Shown: positions 17,679-26,658, numbered from the stretch's first letter. The stretch is DNA of 42,766 bases from an uncultured Desulfobulbaceae bacterium (GCA_945787325.1 CALZHP010000017.1:1-42766); one strand, 5' to 3'. Notes: a model not told the origin generated them from the letters alone. A program made the numbers and translations.

Positions 17679-20045
17679 ATGAATAATCAAAAAAACAATA
17701 AGTTTCGTGGCAGTGTTTTCACATCACCTTTATTCAGGAGGTTTGTTGCCCCTATCGTCCTTACCGTGTTGGGTTTTGCCTTGGCGGTATCTCTCTTTGC
17801 TGTCCCGTTCCTGAAAGACCTTGTTTACTCCCTGGAAGAAAAAGCGGTTTATACCAATCTGCATAATATCCATGAGTTGATTAAATCAAACTATTCTTCG
17901 ACCGAAGCGTATAAGAAATCTGTAATTTCTGCTTATAGAAGAGAACTAAAAAATATCATTTTATTTACCGAGACCTACCTTAAAAACAAATATGCGCAAA
18001 CAAGAAGCGGCCTTATCACTGAAGATCAATCGCAATGGTCGACCTTGGAAGATCTTAGGAACTTTCGTTACGGTAATAATGATTACATATGGGTAGCTGA
18101 TTACAACGGTTTTTACTTGTCTCATCCTGACCCTAAAATGAATATGGAAGATTATTCTGAAGTCCGAGATGTCTTTGGAAATTATATTTTAACTCCCCTT
18201 ATACAACAGGCAATTGAAAAAGAAGAAGGCTACCATTCTTTCTGGTCTCAGCGACTTGATAATGATCTCCCAGCTGAAAAAATGTCCTACGCTCGTGTTT
18301 TCCCAGAATGGGAGTGGGTAATTGGCTCAGAGATTTATATTGATGCACTTGAAACAGAAATCTTAGTCCGAAAGGAAAAGATGATTGAGGAATTACGTGA
18401 AATAATCAAGAACATCACTATCGCCCGCACCGGATACATGTATATTTTTGATTCTTGGGAGAATATTATAATCCATCCAGAGTCGGATCTAGATAATTCC
18501 GACATGTCGACAGTTATTAATCCAGTTACAAAAAACAAACTAGTTGATGACCTGATCGCAGCAAGTAATACCGATGATCTTAAACTCGAGTTTAAAGCCA
18601 GCACGTCCTCTGGAGTTGGTGGTCAATTGCACGACATGATCAATTGGGTCCGCTATGTTGAAGGTTTTGATTGGTATATAGTTGCTTCAGTTGAAACAGC
18701 AGAATTGAATGCCAGTTCTAATAAACTTCGTAACAATATTTTAACAATTTCCGTTCTTGTTGTTGTTCTGTCAATTCTGCTGGTTTCAGTCATGATGGGA
18801 AAACTTCTTTTACCTATTCGTAAATTATCCATCGTTGCCGGCCAGGTTGAAGATGGTGATCTCACCGCAAAGAGCGATGTTCAAGGTAATGACGAAATAA
18901 GCTTTTTGGCTAAATCCTTTAATAGTATGGTCGGTCGATTACGGACTTACATCGAAGAACTTGACCAGAAGGTAATGGAAAGAACCCAAGAACTTAATCT
19001 TGCGAACCAGGATTTGACCTCAACTGTTGGAAAATTGGCACATCATAACTGGGAAGTTACCCAGTTGAATCAGCTGGCGGAAAAACTTCAAGCCTGCCGA
19101 AGACTTGACGAAACTTATCAGATAGTCTCAAGTTCTTTATCAGAGCTGTTTTCCAAGGCTTCAGGTGCATTGTATATGGCCGATACAGGAGAACAAATCT
19201 TTGAATCAGTTATCACATGGGGAGATTACCCAATTACTCCGCAAACTATTAATAATGAAGACTGTATTTCATTGTTGAAGAACAGGATAATACTGAGTGA
19301 CAGTGCCAATCAGGGTACGATGTGTTCTCATATTAGCCCTCTCGATCGTCATATTTCTCTTTGTATGCCTTTACTGGGTCAGAATAATATTTTAGGTATG
19401 ATTTATCTTGTTTTTGACAAATATGACTATGGCATTGAGGGCAAGGATAAGGAAAATCTACTTGAAAACTGGCAGCGTCTCGCAACTTCAGTTACAGATC
19501 ATCTTGCCATGGCAATGGCCAATTTAAAATTACGTGAACGTCTGCAAAATCTCTCTGTCCATGACGGACTAACAGGTCTTTACAACAGGCGCTATATGGA
19601 AGAAACGCTTTCTAGGGAGTTTAAGGCCGCAGAACGTGATAACAAGCCTGTTGGAGTCATCATTCTTGATGTCGATTTCTTTAAGAAATTTAATGATACT
19701 TACGGTCATGAGGCCGGTGATATTGTTCTGGTGGAACTCGCCAAAAACTTAACCAAAAATGTCAGGAAAAGTGATGTCGTTTGTCGATACGGTGGTGAAG
19801 AATTTGTTGTGGTTCTTCCCGGTCAACACATCGAAAAGGTTGTTGAACGTGCTGAAGTTATTCGTCAATGTGTCGAAAATGATCTACGCATTAAATACAA
19901 TGAGCATGTCTTTCAACTGACAATTTCTCTTGGTGCCGCTACATATCCAGCCCATGGTTCTGATTATGATACTGTCTTGAAAGCTGCTGACAATGCTCTT
20001 TATAAAGCAAAAGAAGGTGGTAGAAATCAGACTGTTGGCGCCTGA
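17679..20045 (+). CDS. Membrane diguanylate cyclase: Cache-HAMP-GAF-GGDEF
   Basis: This makes cyclic di-GMP in response to a periplasmic signal. Order of parts: first helix at residues 24-46; a periplasmic double-Cache-like sensor at about 50-345 (DYIWVADYNGFYLSHPDPKM, FPEWEWVIGSEIY, GYMYIFDSWENIIIHPE); second helix at 352-374; HAMP to about 428; a short coiled coil (ELDQKVMERTQEL); a GAF domain at about 460-620; and GGDEF at 625-785. The catalytic motif is GGEEF, so the enzyme should be active, and RKSD five residues before it is an intact inhibitory I-site. There is no EAL domain. Its length is 788 residues. The start at 17679 lacks a clear ribosome site, but no better start exists. It is probably monocistronic. 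Confidence 0.93.
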   Translation: MNNQKNNKFRGSVFTSPLFRRFVAPIVLTVLGFALAVSLFAVPFLKDLVYSLEEKAVYTNLHNIHELIKSNYSSTEAYKKSVISAYRRELKNIILFTETYLKNKYAQTRSGLITEDQSQWSTLEDLRNFRYGNNDYIWVADYNGFYLSHPDPKMNMEDYSEVRDVFGNYILTPLIQQAIEKEEGYHSFWSQRLDNDLPAEKMSYARVFPEWEWVIGSEIYIDALETEILVRKEKMIEELREIIKNITIARTGYMYIFDSWENIIIHPESDLDNSDMSTVINPVTKNKLVDDLIAASNTDDLKLEFKASTSSGVGGQLHDMINWVRYVEGFDWYIVASVETAELNASSNKLRNNILTISVLVVVLSILLVSVMMGKLLLPIRKLSIVAGQVEDGDLTAKSDVQGNDEISFLAKSFNSMVGRLRTYIEELDQKVMERTQELNLANQDLTSTVGKLAHHNWEVTQLNQLAEKLQACRRLDETYQIVSSSLSELFSKASGALYMADTGEQIFESVITWGDYPITPQTINNEDCISLLKNRIILSDSANQGTMCSHISPLDRHISLCMPLLGQNNILGMIYLVFDKYDYGIEGKDKENLLENWQRLATSVTDHLAMAMANLKLRERLQNLSVHDGLTGLYNRRYMEETLSREFKAAERDNKPVGVIILDVDFFKKFNDTYGHEAGDIVLVELAKNLTKNVRKSDVVCRYGGEEFVVVLPGQHIEKVVERAEVIRQCVENDLRIKYNEHVFQLTISLGAATYPAHGSDYDTVLKAADNALYKAKEGGRNQTVGA

Positions 20046-20190
20046 TCACTTTAACGGTTACTTCTGCTCAAATATAACCGTATGTGTATTTTATAATTGA
20101 AATACCGCGGCAGAATCTTACCCTAATTGCCCCAGCATGACATGGTGCTTTCAAAGTAGAGTTTGTATGTGTGAGAGTTGTGGTGATGAG

Positions 20191-21228
20191 TTAATCCTGG
20201 CTAATAAGTCTTGATATTGCAAGCTTGTTTAATCGCACAGCTTTTTTGATATCTCCTTTTTGTTCATAAATATCAGCTAAAGCAACGATTACATTCAATG
20301 AAGGTTTTTCTGCAATAAAGGCACTTTCTAAAATCGGTAGTGCCTCTTTAAGTTTACCTTGCCTGTACAAACATGTTCCTAATCCTGACAATGCCTCATC
20401 AGAATCCTTATTTATAGTCAGTGCTTTATTAAAATATAACTCGGCCTTTTTAATTTTTTTTGCTTTGAGTTGTACATTTCCCAATCCAATTAAAGCCTCA
20501 ATTGAATCAGGCATTATTTTAGCGGCTGTTGAAAATTCACGTATAGCTGCAGGATACATTTTCCTTGCCAGCATAACCCGGCCATAATTAACTCTGCGAA
20601 CATACTCTTTTTCTTCTTTTGACAGGGTAATATTTGCTTTTGGTTGCAAAGAAGATTTCAATTGGTTTTTAGTCAAATCACCGAGCAAGTACCTGATATT
20701 TGTGGTTATTAACTCCTTTAGCTCCTCTGTATATGGGATTACCGCATGCAAATTACCCTCTGAATTAAGCAATACGGAAATAGGCATCATGTATATGCCG
20801 TATTTGTTGTATAGCTTTCGCGCCGAATCGTCCCAAATCTTTACTTTAATCAATCCGTCATCAATATACCGGTGCAATGCAGCGGAATTCTGGTCATCAG
20901 AGAAAATTGCTGCAGAATTAATTTTGTCATCAAACTGATTATCCAGTTTGGCTTGAATTTCCAGAAGATTGAGCGATCTTTTCTCACGATAAGGTGGAAT
21001 GAGTGAAAAAAAGGTAATTATAGTTGGTTTGCCGGAATCAGTCTTTAAGGTTAACGGCTTTCTTGTTTTGAAGTCTGGCAGTTTGAAAGATGGAAGTTTA
21101 CTGTTTGGTGCAATATTAATTAAACCGCTATCATTCTCTGCACAGTGTGCGGTATTACCACAGCCATGAAATATACCAAGCATGAAAAAAGCCAGCAGGA
21201 CGACAAATCTATAATCTTTCTCAGACAT
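20191..21228 (-). CDS. Secreted thioredoxin-fold protein without CxxC, fused to TPR repeats (copy 2)
   Basis: This is the second of two paralogues in this operon. From the ATG at 21228 it has a signal sequence (DYRFVVLLAFFMLGIF, then HGC), a redoxin/TlpA-like domain to about residue 190, and three to four TPR units to the C-terminus (for example PAAIREFSTAAKIMPDSIEA). The position of a normal WCPPCR active site reads LIPPYR, so both redox cysteines are absent, while the cis-proline segment YGIYMMPISVL is kept. A scaffold or chaperone role is more likely than disulfide chemistry. The longer frame starting at 21321 would bury the signal peptide and has no ribosome site. The multiheme cytochrome lies directly upstream. 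Confidence 0.82.
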   Translation of the reverse strand: MSEKDYRFVVLLAFFMLGIFHGCGNTAHCAENDSGLINIAPNSKLPSFKLPDFKTRKPLTLKTDSGKPTIITFFSLIPPYREKRSLNLLEIQAKLDNQFDDKINSAAIFSDDQNSAALHRYIDDGLIKVKIWDDSARKLYNKYGIYMMPISVLLNSEGNLHAVIPYTEELKELITTNIRYLLGDLTKNQLKSSLQPKANITLSKEEKEYVRRVNYGRVMLARKMYPAAIREFSTAAKIMPDSIEALIGLGNVQLKAKKIKKAELYFNKALTINKDSDEALSGLGTCLYRQGKLKEALPILESAFIAEKPSLNVIVALADIYEQKGDIKKAVRLNKLAISRLISQD

Positions 21229-21382
21229 GTCAATATATCGCCGGCAAGAATTTGAAATACAAGGGTGTTTGACCAGCTTTAAAGGGTTAGAAAGATAGGC
21301 TGTAAAAAAACTACTTAACATAATAGATTACTCTGATGGTAGACCAGTTGTCTGCTTTGCATATACTCTGCGATTTAGAAAG

Positions 21383-22774
21383 CTACATACCTCCGTAATT
21401 ATGACAAATAATGCATACCATCATAAACTCTTCCGCTGGCAATAATTTGTCATATTCAGAAGCGTGAGGCGAATGGCATTTAATACATGATATTATATAA
21501 TCGTCTGAAGGAGGTTCCTCTTTTATAAATGAAGGATGTCCCTGGACTGGATGATTGTTTTTCAATTTGCCAATCTTTATGTGGCAGGTATAACAGAGTT
21601 TAGTTATGTCCTCCCTGAGTTGCATCGGATAAGGACTTGCATGTGGATTGTGGCATGCAACACAGCCCTTTTGTTTTATCACTTCATGCACTACAGGCAA
21701 TTCCAGCATATCCTGGGCTTCATGACAATTTACACAGAGAGTCGTTGCATTGTCATGAAGCAGTTTTTTTTGCGTAGAACCATGCGGACTGTGGCACATA
21801 GTACAACCCTCCATGCCAATGGGACCATGAATATATTCCTGCGAATCAATATATTCATGTAATATTTCATGACATTTATAACATAAGGAAGCAACCTCTT
21901 CAGGGTTTTCAATAGTAAAACGCACTGGAGCATCAGGGGAACTATCCGTTTCTCTCGCCTCCATATCATGGCAAAGTAGACATCGCCATTCTTCTGCAGC
22001 GGGCTTGTGAAGATATTTGTATTTATCGAATTTACGAAAATGACACTGGTAGCATATTTGTTTTTTTTTGCCGGTAAACTTTATAGTGTCAAACTTCTCA
22101 TCATCAAGCTCTTTATCAACAAGCTTTTCGACGGCAAGCTTTATGTCGGCATGAATTTTATCTGCAAATGCTTTGTTGGTGAGCATTTTTTTGGCAAGCC
22201 TTTTGTCGGCAAGCATTTTGGCGGCAAGCATTTTTGCGGCAAGCACTTTGGCGGCAATGTTTATGTCGGCTTGCTCTTTATCAGTAGATTTTATGTCGGT
22301 GTGCTCTATGTCTGAGGGTTCCACTGTCATTCTGTGACACCCGGAGGTTCCGCTGCAGGAAGCCTCATTTTCTGCAGTGTGAAACGGCTCTAATATAGCG
22401 TCTCCTAGAACAAGTTCAGATTCGAAAGCCGGGTAATAGTGGACTTCTTTTTTTAAAAGAATTTCACTTGCATATTTTATTTCAACAGTGTTTTTCTCAT
22501 AATTTAAAGAAAAGATAACATGCAGACTTTCCTTGTATTTTGTTGCATGAATTTTTTCTTTATCCGTTGAACCGTTAATAAGAAAAGTGAACTCTGAAAG
22601 AGGGCGGTCATCTGCCTGATAAATCCAAGTGTAATGGTCTACAGTGGACCAGATTATCGAAACTTCTTCTTTGGTTTCTTCGTCATCAAGGGCGAAGGCA
22701 AAACTTGCTGAAAGGCTTATTGAAAAAACAAGAAGAATAGTGATGAGTAATTGCGTGATTCTGTCGAGGCGCAT
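21383..22774 (-). CDS. Secreted nonaheme-type cytochrome c with a 5-residue-repeat linker
   Basis: The ATG at 22774 has an AGAGGT ribosome site and a clean signal peptide (ITQLLITILLVFSISLSASF, ending AFA). A beta-rich domain of about 110 residues follows, then an odd CSGTSGCH segment. Next comes a lysine/alanine-rich linker built of 5-residue repeats. The C-terminal half has nine CXXCH sites: CYQCH, CLLCH, CYKCH, CTMCH, CVNCH, CVACH, CYTCH, CIKCH and CIICH. Several are followed by xPHAS or xPHGS, as in doubled-CXXCH cytochromes. It is likely an electron-transfer protein of the periplasm or outer surface; the partner and direction of flow are unknown. It lies between two redoxin-TPR genes. 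Confidence 0.88.
   Translation of the reverse strand: MRLDRITQLLITILLVFSISLSASFAFALDDEETKEEVSIIWSTVDHYTWIYQADDRPLSEFTFLINGSTDKEKIHATKYKESLHVIFSLNYEKNTVEIKYASEILLKKEVHYYPAFESELVLGDAILEPFHTAENEASCSGTSGCHRMTVEPSDIEHTDIKSTDKEQADINIAAKVLAAKMLAAKMLADKRLAKKMLTNKAFADKIHADIKLAVEKLVDKELDDEKFDTIKFTGKKKQICYQCHFRKFDKYKYLHKPAAEEWRCLLCHDMEARETDSSPDAPVRFTIENPEEVASLCYKCHEILHEYIDSQEYIHGPIGMEGCTMCHSPHGSTQKKLLHDNATTLCVNCHEAQDMLELPVVHEVIKQKGCVACHNPHASPYPMQLREDITKLCYTCHIKIGKLKNNHPVQGHPSFIKEEPPSDDYIISCIKCHSPHASEYDKLLPAEEFMMVCIICHNYGGM
22088..22312 (-). repeat. 15-bp imperfect tandem repeat encoding a 5-residue repeat
   Basis: Units of 15 bp recur in register. The plus-strand word GGC(AAGCATTTTG) begins at 22133, 22148, 22193, 22208, 22223, 22238, 22253 and 22268, with GGT at 22178. 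The coded protein repeats L-A-x-K-x (LAAKM, LADKR, LAKKM, LTNKA, FADKI), decaying toward both ends. It lies between the N-terminal domain and the heme domain of the cytochrome. Confidence 0.9.
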
Positions 22775-22845
22775 ATTTATACCTCTTTCCATTATTCAAC
22801 TACAATCGTTCTAATATGATCCTTGGACTTACGTCTAAATACGAA

Positions 22846-23904
22846 TTATTTCCAACGCTGCTCATATAGAGTCATTAAGCGTTTAATAGCTAATTTATTA
22901 AGCCTGTTTGCCTTGATGTTATTACCTTCATTTTCATATATTTCAGCCAGGGCTATTATCACATCCAGTTTTGGATCCGGGGCGATAAAGGCATTCTCCA
23001 GCTCTGCTTTCGCCTGGTTGGTATTGCCCTGGCCAAAGTAAGCCAGCCCGAGACCTGCGAGAGCTTCATCAGACTCATTGTTTATTGATTGCGCCTTTTT
23101 GAAGGCCTCAAGAGCTTTTTTCCATTCTTTAACTGTGTTATAGGCAAAACCAAGTTCAACATAGGCCTCAATTGCCTTTGGTTGAATTTTAACCGCGGTA
23201 GAAAATTCACGAATCGCCTGGCTGTGCATTTTCTTGGATAACATAATACGGCCATAATTTACTCTGCGAACGTATTCTTTCTCATCTTCAGATAATGTTT
23301 TAAACTTTTTGGGTTTCAATGATGACTGTAGCTGGTCGGGGGTCCATTCTCCGAGAAGCAGCTTGAAATTTCCATCAATAAGCTCACGGATATTGTATGT
23401 ATATGGAATAACCTCATGCAGCTCGCCTTCAGCATTTGTCATAACCGCCAAGGGCATCATAAAGACACCATATTTGTTGTACACGTCTTTTGGGGGATCT
23501 GCTAAAAGCTTAATTTTTCCGGTGCTGGATTCCATGTATTTTAAAACCGTTTGTTGCAGCTTATTATCACAATAAATCCCAACAATTTTTATTTTATTTT
23601 TATACTTTGAAGAAATGTCTGCCAATGCAGATAGTAAGGGAAGTGCTCTTTTTTTTCTGAAATCGGGCCGTATAGAAAAAAATAATAAAAGGGTAGGCTT
23701 TCCTTCTCCAGGCGTAAACACTTCTGTCGAAGCACTTGACAACTGTTTAAGCTGAAATGATGGTAATATTTCTCCATAGTTAAAGTTTTGAAGTGTCGGA
23801 TTTTCCTCCGCATGAGTGACGAGTGGACTGATCAGTAAAATAAGGAAAATTGTTGAGTAAACATAGTATTTCAATGTTTTAAATATAGCATTCTCATGTT
23901 GCAT
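22846..23904 (-). CDS. Secreted thioredoxin-fold protein without CxxC, fused to TPR repeats (copy 1)
   Basis: This paralogue of the 20191-21228 gene starts at 23904 behind an AAAGGATCG site. Residues 14-32 are a signal peptide (YVYSTIFLILLISPLVTHA). The redoxin domain (about 40-190) has IRPDFR where active members have WCPPCR, and its only mature cysteine is in GIYCDNK. The cis-proline region YGVFMMPLAVM is retained. The junction VRRVNYGRIML and the TPR units (QAIREFSTAVKIQPKAIEAY, WKKALEAFKKAQSINNESDE) match the other copy closely. It starts 20 bp after the large cytochrome gene and is followed by the nonaheme cytochrome, so translation is probably coordinated. The TPR part suggests a protein-binding role in the periplasm. 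Confidence 0.85.
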   Translation of the reverse strand: MQHENAIFKTLKYYVYSTIFLILLISPLVTHAEENPTLQNFNYGEILPSFQLKQLSSASTEVFTPGEGKPTLLLFFSIRPDFRKKRALPLLSALADISSKYKNKIKIVGIYCDNKLQQTVLKYMESSTGKIKLLADPPKDVYNKYGVFMMPLAVMTNAEGELHEVIPYTYNIRELIDGNFKLLLGEWTPDQLQSSLKPKKFKTLSEDEKEYVRRVNYGRIMLSKKMHSQAIREFSTAVKIQPKAIEAYVELGFAYNTVKEWKKALEAFKKAQSINNESDEALAGLGLAYFGQGNTNQAKAELENAFIAPDPKLDVIIALAEIYENEGNNIKANRLNKLAIKRLMTLYEQRWK

Positions 23905-23924
23905 GAAAGTCGATCCTTTATTTA

Positions 23925-25646
23925 TTATTTGACTAATAACTTTACAGGATTGTCCCTGTCATATTTGCGTGGCCTATGGCATCCAACCACACACCCACCG
24001 CCTGTAGCAGTTTTGGTGAATTCAATAGTAATCTTGAATTTCTTTTTAAAGGTCAGGTTCTTCCGGATGTGTTTCTCCTGGTCTGATGCATGTGTTTCGT
24101 GACATGTGATACAGAATCTGCCTTTATCCCCTCGATTAACGTGCGCAAAATGGAGATTTTTTGATCCGTTTCTAAACCCGGTACTTAAACTTACCTTTTC
24201 TTCAATTGTCTTGACATTATGGCAGCCGAAACATAACTCAAACTTTTTCTGATCATATTTGCCCTGGTATTCCTGCGAATATTGAGCTCGTAAAAGCTTT
24301 TTTCGATTCGAACCATGCACTAAATGGCACTGGGCGCAACCGTTAGTCTTGGTTGCGCCGTGTTTGAAAAGTCTCTCTGTAAGAATTTTTTTGATCTTTG
24401 GATGGCACTTAAAACAGATGTCCTTAAGCTGTTCCTTAAGCTGTTTAGTAAAATTTGTAGAATGAGGAGTATGGCATTCAGTACACTTGCCGTCTTGAAC
24501 AGGTTTATGGGTAACCTTTGAATTTTCAATCTGATCTGCAACCTGTGGGTCAAGCTTGCGGTGACAGTTAAGGCATGATTCAGTAAGAGGTTTCTTGTAT
24601 GGGATATATTTCCCATCTTTATCTTTTAAAGTTCTAAGGTGCGCAATAGCATTTGATCCATGCGGGTCGTGACAGATGCTGCAGTCTTTTCCTACAGGTT
24701 CGTGAACATATTTTCTTTCAAATTCTTCCTTTCTAACCTCGTGGCACATGAGGCATAAATCTTTGCCGCCTTCAAACAGCAACCCCTTGTGTTCAGAGAC
24801 ATGCGGCGCATGACATGCATTACAGTCACCGGATTCAAATGGTTCATGCAGGAACTCATACTCTGTAGTTGTTTTGGTATGACAGCCCATACATAAATCA
24901 GAGATTGTGTCTCTTTTTAAATGATAGGCAAGGTTTGATTCATGAGGTTCATGGCATGAAAGGCATTCACCTTTGGCCACCGGGAAGTGTACATATTCTC
25001 CGGCAGAAGCCATAACTTCAGCTTCATCATGACAGCGGAAACACAATTGTGCGCGTGTGTCGAAAGTGAAATTCTTAAACTCAGTGCCGTGCGGATTATG
25101 GCATTCTATACATTCCCTGTCTGCAAATGGGCCATGTTGTGATTCTTTCTGGCCATAATTTGCATGACATTTATCCGTAATACATGAAAGCTGTTGTTCA
25201 ACATATTGATACTCGACACTTCCGTTAACTGGTGGGAGATGACATTTCGCGCAATCGCCTGTGAGATCGTTTTTGCTGTGGACCACAAATGCAGTGTAAT
25301 CTTCCGGAACCTTGTTGCCGTCAGTATAATATACAGAGTGTGAGATCTTTTTTTTAGCATTTATGGAGATACTGTTTTCACCTTTAGTAAGTTCGATGAG
25401 TTGGCTAAAGGCATCATTGTAAATCGAACTGGTATACTCTTTAGTTCCTTCTCTATTTTTCAAAATTATTATTACTTTCTTGAGAGAATTTGGTGCTACA
25501 CCAGTTACCCGTAACTGTGGTTGAGTGTAGAGAGATTTATCAGGTGGGTAAACGATCTTTAAGTCACTTGCTTGTGCTGTTCCACAAAACACCGTGAGGA
25601 AAATTAGCAGTAATATTGTTAGTGTAATAAATTTTTTTACAGTCAT
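23925..25646 (-). CDS. Large secreted multiheme cytochrome c (14 CXXCH, up to 16 hemes)
   Basis: From the ATG at 25646 the signal peptide is FITLTILLLIFLTVFCGTAQA. A GTG at 25685 with GAAGGA upstream is an alternative start that adds 13 residues. An Ig-like beta domain follows (IVYPPDKSLYTQPQLRVTG). The rest is a chain of doubled-CXXCH modules with distal histidines in HGPF, HFPV, HEPF, HEPV and HKPV. I count 14 CXXCH sites, plus CITDKCH (CX4CH) and CVVGCH (CX3CH). The tail is basic. The protein is probably a periplasmic or outer-surface electron conduit. It is the first gene of the four-gene cytochrome/redoxin operon. Confidence 0.9.
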   Translation of the reverse strand: MTVKKFITLTILLLIFLTVFCGTAQASDLKIVYPPDKSLYTQPQLRVTGVAPNSLKKVIIILKNREGTKEYTSSIYNDAFSQLIELTKGENSISINAKKKISHSVYYTDGNKVPEDYTAFVVHSKNDLTGDCAKCHLPPVNGSVEYQYVEQQLSCITDKCHANYGQKESQHGPFADRECIECHNPHGTEFKNFTFDTRAQLCFRCHDEAEVMASAGEYVHFPVAKGECLSCHEPHESNLAYHLKRDTISDLCMGCHTKTTTEYEFLHEPFESGDCNACHAPHVSEHKGLLFEGGKDLCLMCHEVRKEEFERKYVHEPVGKDCSICHDPHGSNAIAHLRTLKDKDGKYIPYKKPLTESCLNCHRKLDPQVADQIENSKVTHKPVQDGKCTECHTPHSTNFTKQLKEQLKDICFKCHPKIKKILTERLFKHGATKTNGCAQCHLVHGSNRKKLLRAQYSQEYQGKYDQKKFELCFGCHNVKTIEEKVSLSTGFRNGSKNLHFAHVNRGDKGRFCITCHETHASDQEKHIRKNLTFKKKFKITIEFTKTATGGGCVVGCHRPRKYDRDNPVKLLVK

Positions 25647-25909
25647 ATCGTGTGCATTCTGTGTAGTAGAAGCGCAAGTTACCACAATGTGGCAGTCCTT
25701 CGCTTTACTTATTTATAGTTATCGGCTGAAAGTGCCTATTATTTAAATAGATTTTCACTTTTATAACGCGATGTAATAAAATTTCAAATAAAAATAATAG
25801 GATCGGCACTTGAGGGCAAAAATGAACTACTGAGTGAAAATAATCTGTCGGTGATTTTAGACCAGCATCTTCTTAGTAATAGAAAAATAAGTTTGTCCTC
25901 CAACAAAGC

Positions 25910-25947
25910 AAAAATCCCGGACACTCGTGAGTGTTTCCGGGATTTTT
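25910..25947 (-). terminator. Terminator after the PilZ gene
   Basis: A 12-bp arm, AAAAATCCCGGA, at 25910-25921 pairs with TCCGGGATTTTT at 25936-25947. An inner CACTC/GAGTG pairing closes the loop. T-runs are present on both strands; the only gene ending here is the PilZ gene on the minus strand, 20 bp upstream. Confidence 0.9.
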
Positions 25948-25967
25948 ATTGAAAGATCCTTAACAGT

Positions 25968-26357
25968 TTAAACAGTAAATTTGTCTATAAAATATTCAAT
26001 CTTTGCTTTGTGTTTATGTTTTAATGTGCCGAATTTCACCCTGCACATTCTTTTGGAAAACATTTCAGATGTTCTTCCGGAACAATGGGCTGTATCACTT
26101 ATGATATTGCAGGGAATAGGTCCTAACACAAATCCGCAGATATCGAACAGAATTTCAAGCATGTAATCTTCTTTTGAAATATCACCGTTATTATTAAAAC
26201 CAAACTCGACGTACTTGAAAGACAGACCCCCCTGACTCAAATCCTTGATTGAGCCGAACCGGTAACTGGAATTTGACTTAAGAGATACCATAGCACCTGC
26301 TTTGCTATGGTGGCGTTGGGAGGTTCGTTGATCTGACTGCTGTACACTCTCTGCCAT
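25968..26357 (-). CDS. PilZ-domain (cyclic di-GMP-binding type) protein
   Basis: This 129-residue single-domain cytosolic protein has the two c-di-GMP contact motifs of PilZ: RTSQR (RxxxR) near residue 11 and DLSQGGLSF (DxSxxG) near residue 40. The beta-strand pattern and the terminal helix (HKAKIEYFID) follow. The start at 26357 has AAGGGGGT upstream; a GTG two codons earlier is possible. It stands alone with its own terminator. A diguanylate cyclase is encoded 6 kb away, so it may read the same signal, but the target is unknown. Confidence 0.88.
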   Translation of the reverse strand: MAESVQQSDQRTSQRHHSKAGAMVSLKSNSSYRFGSIKDLSQGGLSFKYVEFGFNNNGDISKEDYMLEILFDICGFVLGPIPCNIISDTAHCSGRTSEMFSKRMCRVKFGTLKHKHKAKIEYFIDKFTV

Positions 26358-26658
26358 AGGCACCCCCTTATTGAAAAGTAATAGCTAAATCTATCTTTCC
26401 AAAACGGTACTGAGTGAAGACAAATACAATTCAACTAAAATATATTTTTAGATAACAGGATTCAAAATGTCAAGCAATTAATGACACTTATACCACATTG
26501 TGAGGGTCGGTTTAATGGATCATCTACAGTTTTTTGCAGTGCTTATGACGGGTTATAAGCAGGATAATGAACAATCGAAAAATTCCTTATCGCAAATTAT
26601 CGCTTCTTGAAATAGCTGAACAAGCAATTTGTTTTACTTATGTGTTCTGAAACGTGTT
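26358..26658. other. Intergenic region, no feature seen
   Basis: 301 bp of AT-rich sequence between the CNMC-motif gene and the PilZ gene. It contains only the AAGGGGGT ribosome site of the PilZ gene at its left end. I see no hairpin with a T-run and no convincing promoter. Confidence 0.4.

Noticed and set aside
20055-20090. Terminator of the diguanylate cyclase gene
   Set aside because: A 7-bp ACGGTTA/TAACCGT pairing exists but is AT-rich with a long loop and no proper T-run; too weak to list.
22088-22312. CRISPR-like array or classical pentapeptide-repeat protein
   Set aside because: The repeats are 15 bp without spacers and lie in a coding frame. The 5-residue unit lacks the A(D/N)Lxx order of pentapeptide-repeat proteins.
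22007-22315. A 102-codon open frame on the plus strand with GK-F/V-G repeats
   Set aside because: It is the antisense shadow of the 15-bp repeat in the cytochrome gene: a multiple-of-three repeat without stops keeps several frames open. There is no ribosome site and its composition is unlike a protein.
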